A stretch of DNA of 64,000 bases from Cloeon dipterum (lineage: Eukaryota; Arthropoda; Insecta; Ephemeroptera; Baetidae). The stretch's first letter is position 1; every line of letters begins with the position of its first letter. The translations under genes were made by a program, and so were the position numbers. Shown one piece after another: positions 58,812 through 64,000 of this stretch. The stretch covers positions 4,950,501 through 5,014,500 of the forward strand of contig NC_088787.1 of NCBI RefSeq assembly GCF_949628265.1, given 5' to 3'. The notes beneath the pieces are model-generated. The model was not told the origin of the DNA, made no database searches, and saw nothing but the letters and a program-made list of their open reading frames with translations.

Positions 58812-59675
58812 GGCTCAACTGTCCAGTTACGTGTTTCCAGGTGAATTAGGTCTTTTAGAAGGCTGGGAAAATTCTAAGCATGCTTGAAATGCGGCGGAGA
58901 ACGAGAATTCGGTTGAGTAATTTCATGCATTACCAAATATTCTTTCTGAGCTTCAATATCGTCCTGGGATTATGAAAAGAGCAATTTTAGGCCTTTATTT
59001 TAATTGAATTAATTTTAGTTTCAGGTTCGTGCATGCCGAATTAATTTTTTTTAAGGTGAAAACAGCTTTCCAGCTACTTTTACGTGAATTTTGAATTTAA
59101 AGATCTACTTTAACCCAATTTTTGCATATTAATTTCAATCGATTCCTGAGGATCGAAATTATTTTTCTGATCAAAAACTGTTTTGTGACGTGCGAGCAGA
59201 GGCGCAGAGCAAAACGCACATTGTTCTGGAGCGCGCAACGCATGAATGTTTAAATCTCTAATTCGCAAGCATCTCCCCTCTTACGTCATGGTTGTGACGT
59301 CAGAGCTGTCACGTAAGTAGCAACCAATAAAAGATTCAAACGTTGCGCGCGCCAAAGCAACGTGCGTTTTGCTTTGTGCCACTGCTCGCACGTAAAAAAA
59401 GCATTTTTCAACCGGATTAAGACCTCTTCCGACCCTCAGGAATCAATTGGAATGTAAAAAATGTGGATTCTGTGGGTCGTCAAATTGTTATAATTCAATG
59501 AAATCCAGACATTGCTGCAAGAATGAAAAAATACTTGGAGATGGCAAGAAATAAGTTACATACTGGAAATTCTTATGAAAAGTTTCATCCTTCTGGCAGC
59601 CACATTTGACAGGGAGAGGCTCGCCGGGACATACAGAATTTTAGACTTGACTGCTCTAACGAAGATAATAGAGCC
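58812..59675. promoter_or_regulatory. Divergent region between the two LRR-like genes
   Basis: 864 bp between the start codons of the head-to-head paralogues. About 310 bp in its centre is a palindromic element (59145-59456). The outer parts are AT-rich, with no other coding content. Both promoters must lie here. Confidence 0.5.
59145..59456. mobile_element. Large diverged palindrome at the axis of the LRR duplication
   Basis: Arms of about 150 bp: ATCGATTCCTGAGGATCG, GACGTGCGAGCAGAGGC, AGCAAAACGCACATTG, AGCGCGCAACG on the left against CGTTGCGCGCGC, AACGTGCGTTTTGCTT, GCCACTGCTCGCACGT, CGACCCTCAGGAATCAATTG on the right. The outer part resembles the ends of the TTAA MITE family (CGACCCTCAAGAATCGATTGG), while the inner part is different, with a CRE-like TGACGTCA in the loop (about 59295). 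It is probably a related but older or separate subfamily. Confidence 0.75.
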
Positions 59676-61979
59676 ATGAATTACGATCAATTGTATCTGT
59701 TGGCCGTGGAAAGGACGCGGAGGCTGCAAAATGAAAGGGGCTGGGAAGAACTTGCGGACCAGGACATGGTTGAAAACATCGCAGACGAAAATCAACAACA
59801 GCTGCTGCTGACCTTGCGTGAGTTTGTTATTTTTAATTAAATAATTTAGTTCTATGAAATTATGGTCTTGAACACAGCTGATAAACGTCGCAGAAACGTG
59901 CTGTCAAAATTTATGAAACAACGCTGTACCGAAGATAACAGAAACATGGAAGAGTTTGAAAATCGCCTCAAGGCTTTGAAACTGTTGCTCACGCCACAAA
60001 CGGCGGAAATTAAAATCGACGGATTAATGACGTTCAGCCCGCAAGATGGAAAGGAAATAAACTTTTTAAAGGTACGTTATTGAAGGAAAAACTAAAAATG
60101 TATCAATTATACTTATTTAATAGGTGTTGCGACTGATCTCGGAGAATGCGCAGAATCTCCAGATTTTGTCAGTTTTCCTGGAGATACGTGCATGCCGAGA
60201 AATTCTTGACACGCTAATCAGTTTGAAGAGCCTGCACAGCCTGGATCTCTCTAAAACCACGGTGACCTACTCTGAACTGACGCAAATCTGCAGAGAATTA
60301 GAAAATCTGCAGCACGTCAACATCGAAATCTGGTACGAAGAGGAACTTAATCCGGATGTGGAAGATTTGAAAAAGAGCTTTCGCCGTTTGAAATCTTTTC
60401 TATTCACCATTCAAAACGAAAGGAATCACGAATCATCCAAAGAGGCCGAGAAAGAGTTCTGGCGGCTGTGCGTCAGGGAGCTGCCGCACCTGGAAATCGT
60501 CGGAAGAGTCGCCGACGATCCGTTCGCAACACACGGGCAGCTGCGCGTTAACGAACTGCCCGCGTCCACGTCCAATTTGAGACACTTGGTCACGCGGCCC
60601 AACAACCTCGGAATGCACCTCGCCTTCCCCAAAGTCACCCACTTGAACGTAATTATCTTTTTATTTGGAAAAAATTGATTTAAATGGTTAAATCTTAAAC
60701 TTGAAGACTTTTCTTTTATTAAAATGAATTTTTCTGATTAAAGACCATCTTTGACGAAGTCTCTGAGCACACCAATCGATTCCTGAGGGTCGAATTAGGT
60801 AAATTGGATACTTTTACGACCAAACAGTCCAGCGCAACGTGTGTGAACCCTTTTTCCCGCCAAAACAATATGAATGCGAGAACTGCGCATGCGTAAGAGC
60901 TGGCTGGATCTGACAAAGAAGCCATTCGTACAGGTGGTTTCTCTGCAAGTGCGCAAACCAGCTCTCACGCATGCGCAGTTCTCGAATTGTTTTGGCGGGA
61001 AAAAAATTCGCACGTCACGCTGGACGTTTTTGTCGTCAAAAATATCCATTGTACCTAATTCGACCCTCAAGAATCGATTGGTGTACTCAGAAACCTCGTC
61101 AAAGACGGTCTTCAACCTCTAAAATAATTTATTTCACAGATTGACTTTTGGGATCACGCCGAGCAGAGTGCAATTGACGCGATGCTGCAGTTTTCCTCGC
61201 GAATCGAAAGCCTGATTTTGATCACACCGCCGATAGAATCGGTTGTGTCTGGTTTCCTGAGCAAGTACGGACCCAGTCTGAAAATTCTGGTGATCAACAA
61301 CTCGTGGATGGCCCTGCGCTATCTATTCGAACCGATCATCCGACTGTGCCCGCGCCTGAAGAAACTCACGTTGCTCAACGTGGAAATGGTCGACGACCTG
61401 AGGCTGGTCGGGACACTGCAAGAACTGACGCATTTCGAGTGGTACCCTCCCAAGCGCCATAAGTAATAATTCACCATCTTTAAATAAGTCTGAGGATTAT
61501 AACTTTTTTGTTTTAGTTTCGAAAGATGCGCGGCACTGTCGAGTTTTCTCAAGATCGCGCCGAACCTGCAGAGTCTCAGGTTGCTGAATGAGTGGTTCTG
61601 GCTAGAAGACCTCAAGATCGTATCAAATTTAATTGCCGAGCAGAAGATCCTGAAAAAGCTCGAGCAGCTTCATTTCGACCACTTATCCGATGTGGAAATT
61701 CCCTCCGATTACAAAACCAACCCGGAATTCCAACAGTTTGCCGCCTTTTTCCCTGTTTTGAGTAGCTTTATGAAAAACGCCATCGCATTCTGTCCCGTTT
61801 TGAAATACGTTTACGTTTTTGTCCAATCACTCAAAGATGACTTGGAGACTTACATTGAGGAAAGGTATGGAGAAAACGCCTCTCTCACAGACGAAACATT
61901 GAACGAAGAGGCCCTCTTCATGCTTGGGGAAGGAAATCTCGTCCAATTCATCAGGGTATTCAACCCGCATTTAGCATGA
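59676..61979 (+). CDS. LRR-like protein B of unknown function, five exons
   Basis: A 548-residue paralogue of protein A in inverted, head-to-head orientation. Exons: 59676-59817, 59878-60071, 60124-60648, 61140-61462, 61517-61979, with the same phases 1, 0, 0, 2; exons 2 and 4 have exactly the lengths of their counterparts (194 and 323 nt). Leucine-rich segments include LKSLHSLDLSKTTVT, LENLQHVNIEIWYEEEL, CPRLKKLTLLNVEMVDD and APNLQSLRLLNEWFWLEDL. The N-terminus (MNYDQLYLLAVERTRRLQNE) is the least conserved part. A run of 28 residues at the end of exon 3 is identical to protein A although neighbouring segments differ widely. Intron 3 holds MITE copy 5. Function unknown; an adaptor role like other LRR proteins is only a guess. 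AATAAA lies at 62336-62341. Confidence 0.8.
60742..61111. mobile_element. Foldback MITE copy 5, in LRR-B intron 3
   Basis: A 370-bp element: left end AGACCATCTTTGACGAAG preceded by TTAA (60738-60741), right end CGTCAAAGACGGTCT followed by TCAA (a one-base change from TTAA). Inner arms ACTGCGCATGCGTAAGAGC and GCTCTCACGCATGCGCAGT carry NRF-1-like palindromes. The upstream flank TTATTAAAATGAATTTTTCTG matches the flank of copy 3 with one mismatch. Confidence 0.85.
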
Positions 61980-62653
61980 AACGATTTTCTAGTGATTGAT
62001 ATGTTGAGAAAGAAATGAAAGTTAAATCGTCACACACGAGACTTATTTGTGTATTAATCTCTCTTTCCTTTGAATGGCATTTTTTATGGACGCGTGAAAA
62101 TTTCTGTGTAATCCGATTTAATTTAATCTGCGCCTTTAGGTTAATGTTTTTTGGTTAATCTCGCGATCAGATTTTTTACTCGGAACCTGGAACTTTCATT
62201 GGTGTTTAAAAATAGGCATACATTTAATAATCACGCAGCTCAAATATAGATTTGAGAGTGGTTTACAATTTTAGATTTTAGTAAATTTTATATTTAAAAT
62301 AGAGTAAAATAAATGCGTGTAACTTAGGCGTCGCAAATAAAACTTAATTTAATAATATAATTTACCTGTCCAGTAATTCAATGATCCTATTTTTTTTGCT
62401 TCGCGGAGAAAAGGATCGGAAAATAATAGCCGGCAACAGAGCTGCCTCGGGAAACAGATTTGTTTTTCATTTGTTCAGCTCTTTCAATAATTGATAATAT
62501 ATGTGTGTGTGTCAAATATACATAATATTTTTAAAGAGCACACATGGTGAGTTATTTTGACCCTCGCATGTAAAAGCAGTTCAGTTATAACGAAGGCCGG
62601 TTATCAGTGTGGACTGAATTTTATAACATTAAGAAAGTCTTCCTGCTTCAATC
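61980..62653. other. Intergenic: LRR-B 3' flank and DM9 gene 3 promoter
   Basis: AT-rich. AATAAA-like signals at about 62309 and 62336, a short TGTGTGTGTG run near 62501. No coding sequence or repeat of note was seen. Confidence 0.5.
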
Positions 62654-63808
62654 ATGAGTTCGGGATCTGAAGTAGAAGGTAAATAAGTGACTTCATTTCA
62701 TATCTAATTTTCTCTCATCACATGTTCACTCCTCTGCTATCGATATATATAGTTTCAATTATTATTTTGCTAATTGGTAAATCATATTCTAAAGAAATAA
62801 TTAAAAATGAAATTCCAGAATGGTGGGAAATGGATGAATTTTGGACACCCCGCAAAATTCCAGTGAGACCGTCTTGTTCCAAAAGTAGAACGGATATGGA
62901 TCAAGGTAAAATATTCCAACCCTAAAATTTAAAAAGATTTATAGGTTAAATTTTAAACTATCGTCAGGATCAGGGAATTTATTTAGAGAACGTAAAGGTC
63001 GTGAACCTGGAAATAGATTTTTATTTATAAGAATTTATCACTTAAACTAAATCAAAGGTTAAACTTTGGAATGAACCCTGGAATACCCTTAGCTGACTAT
63101 TTGAATCAACTTATAATATAATTGAAAAATCAGAAGCAGAAATCATCCGATCTAAATTTATAAACCTTCTGAAATAATAAATCCCTGAGTACCTGTAGAG
63201 AGAAAATTTCCTGTCCTGAGGACCCTGGCTAAAATTGCAACCTAATAATAATTTAATTTGGAAATATAAACCTTCCCCTAAGACCCGCATTGACCTAAAA
63301 ATTCATTCAAAGAATTTAAAATTTAAATTTTCCGTGTTTATAAAATTTTGCAGTCTTCAGGCGGCAAGTTCGCAAGAGCTGGGAGCTTTGCTTTAACGGC
63401 TTTGTGCCTCGAGGCGCATTCTCCATCGACGACGACGACGACTGCGGCTTCTCTGCGTACGTCGGCATCGTGTCGACCGACAACAACGAGTGGGTGCCAG
63501 GCATGTTGCTGCCCGAGGTCGGCGTCGTCGGTGTCACGCGCTCAGGGAAAAGGTTCACGGAGAGATCCAGGTACTTCGCCTTGGTTGGAAACCAATTCTA
63601 CTGGTACCCGTACCTGAAAAAGTTGCTGTTCGATGCTGTGGTTGTCTGTAACTTTTCGGGCTCCGACTTTTGCATAGGTCGCATCGAAATCAACGGCGTC
63701 TACTACGTCGGAATGGTGCATGAACACATCCTCCACGTGCGGTATAAGGAGAATGAGATTAAAAGGTTTCAAGCCTTCGACATTCTTTGTGGGGAGATTT
63801 TTATGTAA
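62654..63808 (+). CDS. DM9-repeat protein 3, three exons
   Basis: A 188-residue protein: exons 62654-62678, 62819-62905, 63354-63808, both introns phase 1. The N-terminus (MSSGSEVE, then EWWEMDEFWTPRKIPVRPS) is unlike the other two DM9 genes and acidic/tryptophan-rich. From residue 60 two DM9-type repeats follow: FVPRGAFSI, AYVGIVSTDNNEWVPGMLLP, then FCIGRIEINGVYYVGMVHEH and KRFQAFDILC. An aspartate run (SIDDDDDCG) interrupts the first. No signal peptide. The exon chain was chosen because it is the only one joining the DM9 exon to an ATG in frame; a longer open stretch across intron 1 with a hydrophobic segment is not needed. Confidence 0.75.
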
Positions 63809-63931
63809 GAAGTGACTATATATACGTTCTTTGGTAAAGCCCTGAAATCGTGGACAATATATATTTTCTTATGATACATTTCTGCGGAGGTCAGATTTGC
63901 GATAAAATTGGTTCACATGCGCAGATCCAAG

Positions 63932-64000
63932 ATGGCGTCTGAAGGTGAGAAACAAAAAGCTCTCTTTGGATTGCCGTACGAGTGTCAAGAGTTTGTTTTT
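63932..64000 (+). CDS. Start of an unidentified gene running off the window
   Basis: ATG in a YY1-type context (CCAAGATGGCGTC) just after an NRF-1-like half site (CATGCGCAG), a common arrangement at housekeeping start sites. The frame MASEGEKQKALFGLPYECQE stays open to the window end (23 codons). A GTGAGA donor lies inside (63945), so the first exon might instead end there. Too short to identify. Confidence 0.45.
   Translation, partial: MASEGEKQKALFGLPYECQEFVF

Noticed and set aside
62722-62925. Open frame with a hydrophobic N-terminus (SIYIVSIIILLIG) upstream of DM9 exon 3
   Set aside because: The hydrophobic part is AT-rich intron 1. A clean acceptor at 62818 and in-frame joining to the ATG exon 62654-62678 explain the coding part without it.

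Overview
The window is nuclear DNA from an arthropod, most likely an insect outside the Drosophila lineage. Every gene is split by short AT-rich introns (about 46 to 400 bp, with a few long ones), exons are GC-rich with GT-AG or GC-AG borders, and AATAAA signals follow the stop codons. Egghead (an invertebrate glycolipid mannosyltransferase) and DM9-repeat proteins point to an invertebrate. LARGE, BBS7, FIGNL1, Msps, MRPS12, IMMP1L and SMIM20 homologues were recognised from the translated exons. No bacterial operon, rRNA, convincing tRNA or CRISPR was seen. The species cannot be fixed from sequence alone.

Layout. 1-6.2 kb: mitochondrial ribosomal protein S12 and two DM9-repeat genes on the minus strand, then SMIM20 on plus. 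The block is a tandem segmental duplication: copy 1 (about 453-3396) keeps MRPS12 and ends in a truncated SMIM20 start; copy 2 (about 3397-5205) has lost MRPS12 and runs into the intact SMIM20. 6.2-15 kb: a gene desert with CpG-rich patches, interspersed repeats and foldback elements. 15-27.8 kb: egghead on minus, with a 9 kb third intron. 28.4-29.1 kb: IMMP1L on minus, divergent from msps (30.1-43.1 kb, plus; 25 coding exons, 1,955 residues). 43.5-47.05 kb: BBS7 on minus, convergent with msps and divergent from FIGNL1 (47.4-50.7 kb, plus). 51.6-55.5 kb: LARGE on plus. 56-62 kb: a head-to-head pair of paralogous leucine-rich-repeat-like genes of unknown function. 62.65-63.8 kb: a third DM9 gene. 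63.93 kb to the end: the first exon of a further gene.

Most genes are housekeeping and are arranged in compact divergent or convergent pairs that appear to share promoters or terminator regions (DM9-2/SMIM20, IMMP1L/msps, BBS7/FIGNL1, LRR-A/LRR-B). Functional themes are mitochondrial biogenesis (MRPS12, SMIM20, IMMP1L), microtubules and cilia (Msps, BBS7) and glycosylation (Egghead, LARGE). No single pathway links the whole window.

The most unusual content is not in the conserved genes. (1) The inverted LRR-like pair carries a 94-bp tract of perfect identity crossing an exon-intron border inside otherwise diverged paralogues, as expected from gene conversion. (2) A roughly 370-bp foldback MITE family with TTAA flanks carries NRF-1-like palindromes in each arm. 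Two of its five copies sit at the same site in the same intron of the two LRR paralogues and so predate their duplication. (3) Three GC-AG introns lie within 4 kb. (4) The LARGE first exon has no in-frame ATG. All coordinates and splice sites were worked out by eye; coding totals for every complete gene model close in frame.
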